The notes beneath the pieces are model-generated. The model did not search any database, was not told the DNA's origin, and saw nothing but the letters and a program-made list of their open reading frames with translations. From Amaurobius ferox (Eukaryota > Arthropoda > Arachnida > Araneae > Amaurobiidae), in assembly GCA_951213105.1 (NCBI GenBank), contig OX578142.1, forward strand, positions 8,790,149-8,854,148: a stretch of 64,000 nt of DNA, in the 5' to 3' direction. Shown here one piece after another: positions 39,573-54,175 of this stretch (positions are counted from its first letter, which is position 1; every line of letters starts with the position of its first letter). The translations under genes and the position numbers were made by a program.

Positions 39573-42500
39573 TAAAGGTGTGTGGGGGGGGGGGAAGTGC
39601 AAAATCTAATCATAAGTTTTTGTTGTGACTTGTAGATATGACTATTTTTAACACTCGTAACTTTTTTTAATGGCATTGAACTACTAAATTGTTTCAAGGA
39701 TATAATCATTCAATTTTTACATTGACACACCAGTTTTATGTGTTGTGTTAAACTTTATACCATGTTCCTAAAAGCCTATGTTAAAAAAAATGTTTTAAAT
39801 AAAATTTTTAAAAACATAAATAATAAGTATTAGATTTATGTTTGTTTAACTTCTTATGAATTCAGGATTTACATGAAGGATAAAATGAATCACTTCTCTA
39901 AAAGTATAGTATCTGTATGCCAGAGCACTAAATGTAGCCCTGAGGACTGAAAAACTCTTGTATACTAATTCGGCCATGCTAAATCCAAAACTGAAACCAA
40001 TTTTTCAAATTAACCCTTGGATCTGGAAAAATAATTTTTCAAAATTTGGCCTTTTTTGTGTTTACAATCATTGCAACAACATGATGCAAAGGAAAACTAT
40101 TCAGCTCATGGCGTTAGAGATGATACCACCTCCATGATTCAGCTGAATAGGAAAGATAATATTGAGAGGTCATTCGAATTTACAAATGCAGAATATGAAT
40201 ATTTAAACTATGAAGTTAAGTTGGATTTCTACTGTTTTCCACCCATGTTAAAGTTTAAGCCATTTCTGTTACAACAACTGCGAAAGAATGGCTGCTCAAA
40301 ACCTTTTGGAATTTGTACGAGTGATAAAATGATATGTGTAGTATCTTGTGTAGTCAGAAAATTCGTATAATATTAATAAATTAATTATGTATTAATAAAA
40401 AACTCAAACAAAATAATTAATTTTTAGTTTAACAGCTCTGCACTAGATGGCACTATAGAGGCGTCACTTAGCTATCCGGGTACTTTAAAAGCTGTTTACT
40501 TATTTCCTGCACCGAATATTTTACATTTTCTGACTACACAAAAAAATAGAGTTACAGCTTTATCATATACAGCCAATGTTTTTACATTTTATTCAGTAAT
40601 TTGCCCGTTTATGTTGTAATACAATTTGCAGTGGCAGGCGAACATTCGGCCATTTATGCAGCCAATGCTTGACAATATTGGCGTAAAGCCAGTAGCACAG
40701 CAACCCTAGCTGTGAATTTGAATTGAAAGTTTTATTCTATGTCGCTTTGAGAAAATATTTAAATAAAATGTAAATAAGGGTAAGCATTATATTTGATACA
40801 TTTCTAGCACAATTCCATTATTCCAATTTATTTCTCAGTATAAAGATCAAAATTGTAATTATTATAATGCTTCTGCTTATTTATTAGGTTTGATTCACCA
40901 GTCAATTGACAATACAAAATGGATTTTTTTTTTCTGTATTTGATGTTGTAAGCTAGAAAATTTCACAAAAGATTTGCACCTTATCAGTAAATGCATTGAA
41001 ATGTAACTTATGTTGCAAACAGCTTATGTTAGATGATAATAAATGCGTGCAATACACATTTTTTTTTAACAGTAGGTAATACTTCATGAAGACATTGGAA
41101 AATTTGTAAATCGGTGTTCCCAAAATTGTGTTTTATAAATACAAATATTCTAAGCTATAAATAAGTGCAGGCTGCTAGTGTACTTTCTTATCATTTATCT
41201 TAAGATTTTGAAAATATTTATGAATGAAAATTTAATTTATATTTATTTGACTACAGTGGTTAAATATTTTACAGTTGACTAATTAAAGAATTCAAATTGA
41301 AACAATGGGTTAACAAATTAAAAGAAAAACAAGGGCTACAATAGAAAATTGTACCTTTTTTTATATTCTGAGCAATCAAGATGTACAGTCTCTCAATACC
41401 ATCTTAGCTGGGGATTCAACCTTGTAGGATAATATCCATAATAAACATCAATCAAAAATACGTACATCACTTTTCTCAGAATCCTGCTATCACCCTAGAA
41501 AGCATTTTAATGCATTTTTATATTAAACCAAATATATGATAAAATGTAATGCTACATTACCATAGCCCATGAGGATTTAACATTCCAGCATTAATCATCG
41601 TATCAAGCAATTATTTGGCCTTATGTAAAACATGACATTAAAATGTGTTCTTGAAATATAAATTCTATAAATATGTATTCCAGCAGTAACAGAACAGAAA
41701 TTTATCGAACTGAACCAGTATATTCAAAATTTTTAACTGATAAAATTTATGAGTTATTCAGAAAACTGAATAGTGAACCTATATGCTTCTTATAAAATCA
41801 TACAAAATTAATTTTTTTTTAATTGGTAGCTTCATTAAATATTCAAATTTAAAATGTGGTAACTAAAGGACATTTTTTAAACATGGTATGCAGCATATGT
41901 TCCTTTTATTTCAAATTCAGCTAAACTACAGATATAAAAATTCTGCAAAAAATAGAGTACAAAGGAGTAGTAGTTTGTTATATTTTCAAACTGGTTTGTA
42001 AGAAATCTTTAATAAAGTGTCAAAAAATTTAAATGCATCATGGTAACAGAAGTACAAAATTTCTCAAATTCCAAATATTGCTTAATCATATAAATATAAT
42101 TTTGGATTGCACATTGAGTGAGACATCATGTTATAATCATCGTTAACTAATATTTATGAACCAGAAGAAAACATAGAGCAATTTTAGACATGATTTTTTT
42201 ATCTTTTCTTCTGAAAGTTAAAATTCTTCGGTGCTTTCTTTTATAAACAAAGTACCTCCGCATCATCATCATCTGCATGTGAACATTTGCCTAACATAGA
42301 GTCATATAGACTCTTTTACCTTACATTCAATTAGAAATTAGTCTTGTTCAATATAATATGCAATTTCCCACTAAAGGCTCTGTTTCTTCATTAGCTATAT
42401 TGATATTTGTCTGTTGTTTACCTTTCTTGATGCCAACTTTTTCACTTCTGGCACAAATAAATATATCTGATACTCTATATATATTACAAATGATTTAAAA

Positions 42501-45500
42501 TAATGGATATCATTTATTTTAAGATGAGTTTGAACACCATGCAATCTTATACAAAATACAAAAATGGATATTTGTGTTATATCCAATTTGAAGTTTTAAA
42601 ACATTTTCATTTAGATACATAATTATTTGTTGACAAATTTTAACATTTAAGTGTCAATTGTCATGTTTATTTTTTATTCCAGAATCCATCTAAAATAAAA
42701 TTTGTTTTAAAATATATTTTTGATTAAAAATATAATCTGTTTATAGGCTGTTCATATATAAAGTAGAATTTTTATAATTTATACCATTACATCCCTGGCT
42801 GCTGTTCCCCTGCAAAATATCAAAGGATAAAATTCATAGTTATAACTAATATCAATAGTATATATCAGATAATTTTTCCATTTTAAAGGATTAAATATAT
42901 AATAATTATAAACTTAAAAGTTTCTTTAAATTCTTTATAAAATTTCTAAATTAAAAAATGTTATTCAAACGTATTTAATGTTTTTCTGTGTCTACACCCA
43001 TCTAAAATCATTGATAAGACTTTGTTCAACAACTATGCAGCCGTTTAGTCTTTCTCCAGTTCCTGTCTATATCCTCACAGAAACTGAAATCAGACACTAT
43101 TAGCTATCAGTGATCTAGCACAATTTGTTTCCAATACTAGAGCTGTATTTAGCTACAGGATCAGACATTTATTTTTATAAGGCAGACAGTAAAGAATTAA
43201 CTTCTAACTCTATTTTTCTAAATTCCAAATATAATGTAATTGTTTTAAAATTAAATTATGGCTAAGCCTCCAAAATGGAATTGAGTGATATCATGCAAAA
43301 GCAAATTTGTTGCTAATCATTTTGAAAAACTCACCTTGTGCATGAAATAACAGTTGCAGTCAGAAATAGTACTGCAATTAAATATTGAAAGCCTAATTGA
43401 TAATGATTTAAACCTTTTGTGATCTACCGCAAAATATTTTTCTCTAGGGTTTGCAATGTATGAAAGTGACCATAATTTTCAGATGTTGTAAACTGAAATT
43501 AACAACCACTTGTAGGCAAATGTGTACTTTGCATGTTGGTAAATCAATCTGAGTGATCCTTTTAATCATATGACTGGTAGGGTAACACAAACATGTTTGG
43601 GCTAATATTAAATCATAAACAAGTTACTCTACCTGAATATTATAATTGAATTATCATAGCCAACTATAGAAAATATGTAAATATTGATGTTATCAATATT
43701 TTAAACTGTATTCTTGGGGTATAAAACTGTCTATTATGGGCAACCATGGTTATAAATTAACCATTCATTCAGCATAATATACACTATAATATAACACACT
43801 TTATTGATATTTTTTAAGATTTAAATGTACTGTCTTTATTATATTGTTGCACCGGAATCTAGTGGAGTTGTGTGTTTAAATGTATTAATTATAATAATAC
43901 TTACCCTTTAATTTTTTTTTTTTATTACAAATAACAAATTTCTTCCGTTTGTTTTTATTTAGATTCTTTTACAATATGAAAACATCTAGAATGGTTGATA
44001 TTTTCAAATTTAATCCTTGCAAAAGATTGCATTTTATGCCAGTATTTATATTAAAACTAACTACTAATTCTTTACATAGCTCTCCAAATGCCAAGTGAAT
44101 CAAGTATTTAAAAAACAGATGTTTTTTAGATAATCATAATTTTAAAATTTCCTTAAATGGTCTTTCTCAAACCTTTCAAATTGAATGCTGACGATACAGA
44201 ATTTGACTCTCTGAAACTTAAATTACAACCTTGACAATCACTCAGTATTACCAACACAATCTTATGCTTTTACGTGGCAGTAAGACTGTGCAAATTCTAT
44301 TTGTATCTATTAGCAGCCAGGCCAATGATTGTCATTCTTATGACATCATATTGCGTCTTAACAATGTGATTTTTCTGATCCATAATTTATTTTACTTTCT
44401 AGATAGCAAATATAGGACAGAAGGAAACCAAAAATTGTGTCCGATGCCATTTGTATAATTTTACAAGTAAACTAACACAACAAGGAAAAAAGAAATTTGC
44501 AAACATTAACATGTTTATTCTTGTCTTGTATTTTCTGACAACATACATTGCTTTCAGTGGCATGTTGTTGTGGAGCGGGACAGGAGAATCGTTCCAGGGT
44601 GCATTCTTCTCATTTGGTTCCTCTTGTGATGAACATATTTTTAGCTTAAGGACCAAAGACTATATTAATTCGGAAAGGGCATCTTGAAGTTTTTGGTTCC
44701 AAGATGTCAAAACCCTAGTTATGCTACTGATTGCCTCACTGTTTTGATTATTTGTTATGCGGTACACAACGCTTACTCTAAACCAGTGATTCCGAACTTT
44801 TTGATGTAAAGAACATCTATGGTTGAGGTATTTCTGAGGTATTGGTGTGTATATCTCTGAATCTAATAGATAAAGTAAAAAAAAAAATTGTTTTGTTGGA
44901 AATATTATTCTATTTAGAAATATAAAATTAATTTTAATATTTTGAACTTTTTTTTTCAAAAAACTAAAAAGTTTTTGCCTTACTTTGACTCAAAATATCT
45001 TCTAAACTATAAAACATAGATATAAACAGTAAGTGACAAAATGTTTCAGTAGGAAATTCATTTTGTATATTAATAATTTGTTTTTAAAAAGCTTTTATAG
45101 TGTTCAAGGACTCAGCTTGTCAAATTCAAGAAGATTGAAAATTTCTCATTTTTCAAGTTTGTAATGTTTATATCTCAAAAACTAAAAGTTTTAACCATAA
45201 ACTATAAGAAGTAATTTGTAATCCTTTGAAAGCCCTACAATGATATATAGTTAATTTGATATCAGATCAGGTTTTTAGTTTCCAAAATATAGTGGTTATA
45301 TTTTCGATATTTTAATATATTTTGAAAAGGTGGTTTTAACTTCGATATTTTAATATTTTGAGAAAATGGTTCTAATTTTAATATTTTGAACTGTTTTGAA
45401 AATATCTAAAGAAGTCAAACTAAATTTTATTCATGCAAAACCCTTTTGGCTATATCGGACTGGGGCAACTGCCGATTAACTTGTTTAGAGGAAAAATACC

Positions 45501-45648
45501 TTGAAATGTTTCATAAAATTTCACAGAAACTCTTCCTGGTTGACACATATTAGGTTAGGCAGGCGTTAATGACAAATTAGATGTACAAATCAATAGGATT
45601 GATAAATACTCATGTTTTTGAATAAAATATTACAAGAGTATTTATTGC
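39573..45648. other. Long AT-rich stretch without supported gene
   Basis: Open frames here (for example 40056-40370, 104 codons) have no recognisable domain or splice signals. Around 44785-44850 the sequence aaccagtgattccgaacttt resembles the terminus of a hAT element, but no partner end was found. Most probably intron or intergenic sequence. Confidence 0.45.
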
Positions 45649-45905
45649 AGGGGTGCGACAGCCCAGTGGTTAACACTCAGGAATTGTACTTGGTAGGTCC
45701 GGGTTTGATTCCCGTCACTGCCATAACTTCTGCCATGTTCATGCAGAGTACGATCATGTTAAACATGTGGGTCCATAAGTCCTTCCAAGAGGTTGGTGGT
45801 AGGGGAAGGAGGGTACGGTCATGCCTCCCCCACTGGGTTCCTGTCCAAATTGGGTGGCACTTCCTGACCATCCAAACAGGTATTCTTTTAGAACCTGGTT
45901 GAGAA
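45649..45905 (+). repeat. tRNA-headed SINE
   Basis: The head has an A-box-like cagcccagtggttaac and a B box ggtttgattcccg (about 45702-45714). The body (from catgttcatgcagagtacga to the gtggcacttcctgaccatcc end) is shared with the SINE at 39147-39400, which has a different head. It ends near tctttta with no poly(A). Confidence 0.8.
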
Positions 45906-48900
45906 TAACTATCTTAAACATTGATGAATTTGAGTTTCTGTAGTTCCTAGATACACAATTTCCCTAAAAATGTTAAATGACTTTGTGGAAAGTTTTTATG
46001 TTACACATTTTGCATAAAAGATTTTGGAAGCCTTTTTAATGGTGGCTGAATAGCCTTAAGTGACCACTTACTTATTCAGCATATCAAGAAATGCACCACT
46101 AATATAAGCCAATACTTCCATATGGTACAACTGTGCATGGCAGCATAGAACATTGTTATATTGACTAAAACCTCGTACAAAAATATTTACATGGATTACA
46201 AATGTACCTTTTGCCACTTTCCACATTTCCATCCAAGTAGATGCTAATCGTTGGACCCCCCCTCCCCTTCCCTAGTGTTGTGAACGAAGACGATCAAAAT
46301 CAACTGACTTTGCTTTGTGCCTTGAAGGATAAAGAGTATATCTGTGACCTTGACAGCTCCTTTCATACATATATGAGTAGGAGGCAGATAATTGTAGTTC
46401 AAAATTGCTCAGAGGCAAGAGACCTCCCTGCACAGCCCAGAATTTATGGAAGTATTTAAAAGTTAAGACTTTCAAACATAAAACATCCATTACCAGAGAC
46501 AATCGTGAAAGAGGATACATACAGCTATTATAAATACATATTATGATAGTTACGAACCGCCTTGAAAAATGTGCATTTAAATTGCCAGATTATGCAAGGA
46601 AAAAGGAAAAATATTGGAAATGACATTTAATTATAAAATTGGTATAGCAGAATAATAATAGTTATAATAACCAGATGCGGGCAGCATATGGCTTCCCCTA
46701 CAGACTCAAATTCATTTTCTTATTTCTTCAATAATCCATTAAATTGAGGTTAATGGTACAAAATAACACACAATTATTTTAAATGACACTGATGCTGCAC
46801 TTTTAGTCTAATTTTCATTTTCATTTGGTAACTGGACGTATTTTCAAAGGGCGAAAATACTCAAATATCTCGAGAACGACTAGTCCTAAAGTAATAAGGT
46901 TGGTCTTATTTTTTTAACGTAAAAAATTACGTATAAAACAAGCATTTAACTGATATATTTGAGCATACATAGTCTTATTGAAGATTTTGGCAAATTTTTA
47001 CGAACTATTTTTTTTAAAAAAAAGGATGGGGGGGCAGGTTCTTTTATCCCAAATTGTGACAAAATTTAATTAGCATCAGAATCACCCACAAGTGACATTA
47101 CCATAAAATTTGACGAAATTGGGTGAATTAGTTTTTGAGTTAGAGTGGATATATACATTGCACCAACAGACACACACAGAGACGTCACGCTAATTTTTTA
47201 ATTTTTTTTTGCACTTTGGAGATCCCAAAACATGTAGATCGGTCGAAAAACTCGAGTTGCGATTTTCCACACGATTCCCTATGCATTAGCATGTATTGCA
47301 GGGGGGAAAGTAATATAAAAATAACATATTTATTTGTCTAAAAATTCAGACAATAACCATATCCCGATAAATATAAATAAATAGAGATTCAAAAAACAAA
47401 ATATTATGTGGATTATTACAAAAAAGAGAGGTTTTATCGAAAACCGGGATAAAGTTATCATTAATAACAATTTGGAATAAAGCAGTGAAATGTTTATTGT
47501 TTTTAATATTTTAAGTTGTTGTTAGGGGAGGGGGGGGCTTATACCTTGTATAATTTTTTAATTCTGATACTGATTACATTACAAGTAGACCCAGTAAATT
47601 TGAATTAAAAAGATATGAAGAAGTTGTATATGGATTATGATTATGACGGTATACCAATATTGACAATGGAATATAAATATAGAAACATTAATTTTATAAA
47701 GTAATAATTCAGTAGGGTTTTTTTTATACAGCTTGTAGAAGTGTGGTCAGAAGAAATTATTTCCAATTGTAAGGTATGAATGTGAAAAATGTTAACCAAT
47801 AATGCATCTTTCTGAAGCAAGAACTTTCTGCTGCTGTTATATTGTAGTCCTCATTTTGCATTAAAATATAAATACCAGATAATAGGCTTATTGGGGGAAC
47901 CTTCATCAGCATTAAAATAATAAGGAAGGGTAATATTATACAGAGTATTTTAAAAATATTGCATGACTAAATATCTTTTGAATGACTTGTCGCAGATGGA
48001 TGGTTTCAATTTTAAAATGGTTATAAATAAGATTGATTATCGTCATATACAAATGTTGATTGTTTTCTTAAGATATTGCACAGTCTTCAAATAAATATTT
48101 GAAAAATCAAGAATTTGAATATTGTTGCATAAATCATTTCATATGTAATTTTAATAAGAAAGTAATTGACACACACTCCAGAACGCTAACATGAATCGTT
48201 CTCGAAACATTGCGCATTTTCCAAATAAAATTAAAAAGTAATAAGTTCAAATATGTTAACTGTCCATATGTAATATTGGGCAGTACGATTCTCAATCTAA
48301 ATCGATCCATTTACGCGAGAAGATACTTTTTTTTTAATAGTTTTGTATTTTGATGCCTAAGATTTTGCCAATAGTCAGTCATTTCATACAATTGATAATA
48401 AATGTTAACTGCATTTTGATGATTTTGCATGACTTAGAGATACACTTACATGGGGTAGGGGGGTAACCTCCCCAGACCCCATGCAGACCTCTAAATTAAA
48501 CTGCTTGAGATTGATATTTGAAACTCAACCCCTTCAAAAAAAAAATTGAATTTCAAAATACGCCACAGTCTACACTTAAATTTTCATAGCAGTACGGACA
48601 CTCGTTCTTGAGTTATAAGCCATTCATTGAGATTAGTAAGTTGCCAAAATAGCTCAATTTCAATTTACGTTGTGTTAATTTAATGACAAAATCATAGTTC
48701 TGTGAATGTTGTACACTTCGAGAAGCAATCAAGTAGAGAAAGCCTCGGCAACCCTAACGCAAGACCGGAAACATAAGTCATGTGACTTTAGTTACTCTTC
48801 CCGCCCAGAGCTTTTCGTTTCCCCTGTAGTTCAATGGGAGAAGGTGAATGGCAAAGTGTCCTTGAAAGAAAAAATATATGTTTTTAATTATTTCTGCTAC

Positions 48901-48977
48901 CCTAAGCCTTGGAGGATAAAAAAAATTGTAGGAGAGTGAAGAAATTATTCCATCAATCTATTTATAAAAAAATATTA
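45906..48977. other. Non-coding sequence with old repeat fragments
   Basis: No gene recognised. 46850-47220 (tatctcgagaacgact ... acacacacagagacgtcacg) and 48430-48660 look like degraded interspersed repeats but cannot be assigned by eye. The 77-codon frame at 48706 has no family signature. Confidence 0.4.
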
Positions 48978-49060
48978 CAGTAAAGGATCTATTATCCGGA
49001 ATGCTTGGGACTTCAGGCATTCTGGATAAGGGGTTTTCCGTAATTCGGAACACTTTTTCT
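48978..49060 (+). mobile_element. pogo/Tigger-like terminal sequence
   Basis: tacagtaaaggatctattat, then ccggaatgcttggga, ggataaggggttttccg and taattcgg, is typical of pogo/Tigger ends: CAGT start beside TA, with stacked ccgga/tccgg motifs. No matching right end was found, so this is a fragment. Confidence 0.5.
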
Positions 49061-51842
49061 AAAACTTACTGGAATGGTCTCAAATGTTGCTATAGAAAAT
49101 TATAATTCATTTTAAAAACATAAATGTATTAAAAAAAAAAGCTTTTTTACAATCTATATGGGTTAACTAAAATGCAAATTACATGTAATTATAGTATCAA
49201 ATTTAGTGATTAAGAAAAATTTTGAAAGAAAAAAATGTCTGAAAAAAGTTGATTATTCAGTGTAGTTATTAGAAGTCTTTTTTTTTTAACATTTCAACTA
49301 AAGTGGGCCCTCACCATATTCATCTAATATTTTGGCAGAAGCACCTTTGTTCATATGTTTCAAAATATTTTAAAGTACTTTTAATAAAATTAAGATGAGA
49401 AGGATGTTTATTTTTAATTGAAATGAGATATTCAACTATGGGTGCAAATATATCAAATTCTAATTTATGCTCTTCAAATGTGTTTCTAATAAGCCTTATA
49501 ATTCTAAATGCCTGAATAAATAAAAAAATTTTAATTTCGTTATCCTAAACATATATCTCATTTTCACCAACAATATGTTTAAAAGATAATATCCCAGCAT
49601 AAAAAGCACAAAAAATATAAAAATATTAGTGGATGGAAGCAGATTGAAAAAATGGAAAATATTTAAAAATAAACGAAATATACCGGCGATCGTGTTTAAA
49701 TAAAAAAATTTCGCGATATTGCTAATTTTCTCGAGAAAATGACAAGTTTATTGCTTAGGTTAAGTATTTAAAGAGATCAATCAGAAGACCCTGAATGACA
49801 TTCTATAGCTGCTATAATTTTCTCTGCATTTCGGCAAAAGTTAACTCTCATTAATTTCGGGAATTCCTTACTTAAACGTACTTTCTATCCTCTCGTAAAT
49901 GCGCTGATGACTCTCTTTTTTTTCATCTTTTCCAATAAATGTTTATTAAATTGTGCAAAATAGTGTGAATTCTGCGCGGCACATCGCGTTTGAAGAGCGT
50001 AGGATTTCTTTAGCGATACCGGGATATTTCTAGCGAAAAAGTTGGAATACTTTTACTGAAAATCAAAGTCCCGGAACAAAGCGCAGAAAAGAAAATGTAA
50101 TGCATTCGGAAAAATCGAAACCTTTGTGCCTAGTGTGCTCTGCCCTATACACCGAGAAAAAAATGAAACGCCATTAAAAGAGCACCTTGCCGCGTGTGCT
50201 CTGCCCTATACCTAGGCTATCTAAAACAGCACCTTGGCTTTAAAAAAGCACCTTGCCACGACTTGTCCGTAACTTACCCCTGTATTATACTATACAGGAG
50301 TTAGTTACTTAGAGGAGAGATACGAAGTAGAGATACTATAACCCTTGATTTGGTGTTCCATCGTTAAACCACGTGATTACTGGCAAGAACTTCTTTCTCC
50401 TCCTGTCATTTCAGTGTTATTTCAATGGACGCTTGTCAAGTTAACTATTTAAAAGAGATTAAAATGGTTTCGTCATGCTGCTGTTACAACTGTACAGAAA
50501 TACAAGTAAAAGGAGGATCCATAACGTTTCGCTATTATGTATAACTATTCATTAATTTTTTGTTAATGTATAGTTTTTTGGTGTTAAATTCACTATTGAA
50601 CAGCCTGGCTGATCCAAATTTGTGATTTGTATCGTAGCAAGCTATATAATATTGCTATTTTTGATAAATTCTTATATTTTGATGGACTATTTGCACTTTT
50701 TTGCTATTTATTATATAGAAAAGAAACTGTTTTTTAGTCAAATTCGTTTAAATGATTTGCATACATGCAAAATTATTCAAACGGTTCGTTTTGGCGACTG
50801 AATTATTCGCCAAATGGCTCTGTAAGAATAAAAGCTAAGCATATTTCTGCTATGTTTACTTACAAAGTGCTAAATAAGTTTAATGTTGTTTGTGTTTAAG
50901 TATATCATATATATTTTTTAATATTGATAATAAGGTAGTTGCTAGTTTAAATCAACTAAATTATTTTGTTTAACAGGTTTTAATAATTTATTTGACTATA
51001 TCAAAATTTGGTGCAAATGCCTGTTGAAAAATATCTGATGCCGTTTTAAATGCTTCATATTTATAATATTTATAGAAGGGAACTGTATAGAAGGGAAGTT
51101 GTTGCTTCATGGTAAGTTCCTTTTATACAACTTGGCTGGGTGTTTGTCAGTGTGATTTACATTAATGCTTTAACTAATCAGGTTCCATTAACCACAGTAA
51201 CATCAAAATCGTTGCCTTTTTTAGTACATTTTAATTCTTTGGATTTTGAACTTTATCGGGTTAACCCGACAACCGACACGGGCCCGCAGTAGGAATGTGC
51301 TACTTTTTTTGGGAATAATTTGAAAACCGGAACAGCTAGAAATTCCAAATACATAATAGATCGGCCTTTTGTTGTATATTTTAATTCTTTAGATTTTAAA
51401 CCGTTTAAGAATAGTCCGTCTTGAGCCCGTAAAGAGGAGGAATCCTGGAAAAATTCTCGGGAGCCCGTAATGCTTGAGCGACCCGGGTCTGAATTTATGT
51501 AGAACATTTTCTATCTGCATGTAGTTTTTCTGTCATGAGGCCCTGAATTATTGTTTTCTCGGGGTCCGGGCCCACTCGGAGTGACCATACCCCCAATAGG
51601 AATATATTCATTTTTGAGGAATAATTCAAGAACTGGGTAACTAAAAAATCTGAATTTGGAATGTCGTTTTCTTCTGCGATATATATTGAATCCTTAGTCA
51701 ATGATTTTCTAGTAGCTCTTGCTCTAATATGTTATTTTTCAGTACATTAAAATCTTTTAAATTTGAAATTGTGTTGTTATAAGTTTTTTCATTATATTTT
51801 TCTTTTTCAAATATTGCTCAAACCGAAAAGATTTTTCGGCTT
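49061..51842. other. Non-coding sequence
   Basis: No gene recognised. 51228-51770 contains diverged direct repeats of about 150 bp marked by attttaattctttggatttt and attttaattctttagatttt. 50110-50260 contains internally repeated tgtgctctgccctata and gcaccttgcc segments. Confidence 0.4.
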
Positions 51843-51847
51843 CTTCC

Positions 51848-52880
51848 TGTTGGAAACTTGGTTTTGTTTACGTCGCGATTCTCGTTTCGCGGGAGCGTGA
51901 CGTAATTATTTAAAATGATTTTTCCGTTCTCGTGAACGAATCGCGATGTGGACAAAACTGGGCTTATCATGCAAATCACCTTTCTCGCCGCTCACGCATC
52001 CTGTTTTGCATATCCAGAGGGCGTTGCCGGCAACGGTTGTGTTCCGGAACGCACCCATCGTCGGATGTAAAGGCTAGACATTTTTCTGGTTCAGGCAGAT
52101 CACGGTTCAGATCGAAAGATCACGGTATAGATCAGCAGATAGATTGATTTGGACAGATTGATCGACGGAAGGATCTAGAAGGATCTAGATCGGGCAGACG
52201 GATCTACATAAAGTCTTGTTCGATGTAGTCGAAGGTTACGATAAATGTTTATCGATTGACGTGGATGTTTAAATTTAAACTAAGTAGTTTTTGTGGTTCT
52301 CAGTGATAGAGACCATGTTTTCCGTGTTGTGGACTTTATATAGTGTTAATCCGGGAAGTTTAAAGTTTTTGCCATAGCATGTACCCAGCTATTGGAGGCG
52401 TCGGAAATTGCACGTGGTTACGTAAGTTTGAAATGTTTTATTCTACTTACTCGTGTAAATACTGCTTAAACCAGAAACGTGTCTAAGCGTGGAATTTTTA
52501 CTGAAACCTTACGAATGAGCTGTAGAGCTCATGTTTTTGTACATAGTATGCTTTGATTTGCTTTACTGTTTCATAAAAATATATTGTAAGCAAATGCAAC
52601 GGATTCACTCTTTAATAAAAGTGATTTTGAACTAAACTGGAACTGTTCTCCTTTAACACCTCTACAGTTACTTGTATTTCTACAACTACCATTTGACGTT
52701 GTTATAGCTGCAACACTGCTTAATTTTCAACTAAGTTGTGCAACTAGAATTTCGTACCTCATCTCAATTTCTATAACCAGATGATTTATCCTGTGTATCC
52801 TGACAGGTTGTATAAATGAGCTATCGTTCTTCTATCACCAACTTCATAATTTAACCTTTAAATTTTAATATTTGCCAACA
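51848..52880 (+). mobile_element. Old, divergent solo LTR of the copia family
   Basis: 1033 bp, starting TGTTGGAAACTTGG and ending GCCAACA, flanked by cttcc at 51843-51847 and 52881-52885. The first 230 bases align with the younger LTRs (for example cgtcgcgattctcgtt, ggttgtgttccggaacg), but much of the rest has diverged. It also contains an AATAAA (near 52613). An older subfamily of the same lineage. Confidence 0.85.
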
Positions 52881-52937
52881 CTTCCCACATATGAACAGTA
52901 TCAGAATAGGCAATTCTTAGTAATCCCAACTTTTTTT

Positions 52938-52998
52938 ATATACTGTGAAGAATGACAAAGTGTTTTAAAAAAACGCTTAGTCATTCTTCACAGTATAT
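52938..52998. repeat. Near-perfect 61-nt hairpin
   Basis: Arms 52938-52956 and 52980-52998 are exact 19-bp complements (atatactgtgaagaatgac). Inside them aagtg and cgctt can pair with one wobble, followed by complementary T and A runs. It could be a palindromic MITE or a small-RNA precursor. Confidence 0.7.
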
Positions 52999-54175
52999 CT
53001 TTTCATTTTCTATAAAAAATTTAAAGTACATTTTCTTTCACATGATCAAGTTCGTAATTACATTCTGCTAAAAAGCGCAATTATGTTATTTTAGCTTCAG
53101 TTCTCAAAAATATTTTTGTAATAAATGTTAGTTCACGTATTTATAAATTCACTGCATTAAAGACTTTTTTAAAAATCAGAAAATTTTGGTTTATTTTTAT
53201 TTTTATGCTCCATGCATGTTTACAAATACTCCTCTAATGGGGCACATGTGCACAGTTGAAGCTATTTTTTAAATCGATCATAAAGTAAAGAAATCTTTAA
53301 TTAAAAAATCTGATTGAAATTCCTCCAAATAAGAAAAAAAGTTTAATTTGCGGACATTTTTGGTAGAAATAACGATCACACTTTTGGGAAAAATTAAGAA
53401 AGAAAAGAAGAAAATCACATGTGCCACCTCTGCCGTAGGTAATCCTGATTAAAAGAAATATTATTTGAAACATTTTTACCTTGTAAATAAAAAGTTTATT
53501 AGAAAGCTAATTTTCTATTCCAAACAAACCAAAAACTAAACCAGGAAGTACAAAATCCTTTCCTATTCTAATACCATCAAGCACTATATGTTTTGTTTTC
53601 GTGGGATTCTTAAAATGCACACCGAAAAGTTATTTTCGTAAGCACTAAGCAAGCATTTACTGTTATTTTAGAGATGCTAATCGCCAAACACACCGAGTAA
53701 TAGATAGAGCCACCAAATGTGGCAGCCTGTAGTCACGTGATTAACTGTAGAACACGTTCTTGAGGAAAATCCAATGGGCTAAATCACTCTACTTCTTATT
53801 CCGGCTCTAAGGTTAGTTACAGACAAGTCGCGGCACCTATTTACTATACAGGAGACTTATTCGAAACTAGTGAAGAATGGAATGACGCATCTCACTGTCA
53901 ATGTGACGGTCTCGCCCGTGCCGAATCGTCACCTCTGAGAGCTACTATCGGGGGTGACGGCCGGATGCAGTCGCTTAGGAAATTTTTGGGGAAAACGGTG
54001 CTACTTCGGATGTTTTCTGGAAAAGAGGAATTGTGAAACTTCTCGGAAAAAACATGATCCACAGAATATTTTCATTCACTATCGCGCTAATTCCTCGCGT
54101 TCGTTTTCGAAATTTAAGAAGAATCAGCGGCGGCGAGTGCTCGCCTCATTTTTTTCTGCGCAGGAATCTTGAATT
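52999..54175. other. Non-coding flank of copia copy 2
   Basis: No gene recognised. The part 53870-54175 is richer in GC than its surroundings but shows no coherent frame or known motif. Confidence 0.4.

Noticed and set aside
40056..40370. 104-codon plus-strand frame
   Set aside because: No domain, no splice signals and no codon pattern distinguishing it from chance frames.
44785..44850. hAT element end
   Set aside because: Only a short resemblance to a hAT terminus was seen; no second end or 8-bp duplication found.
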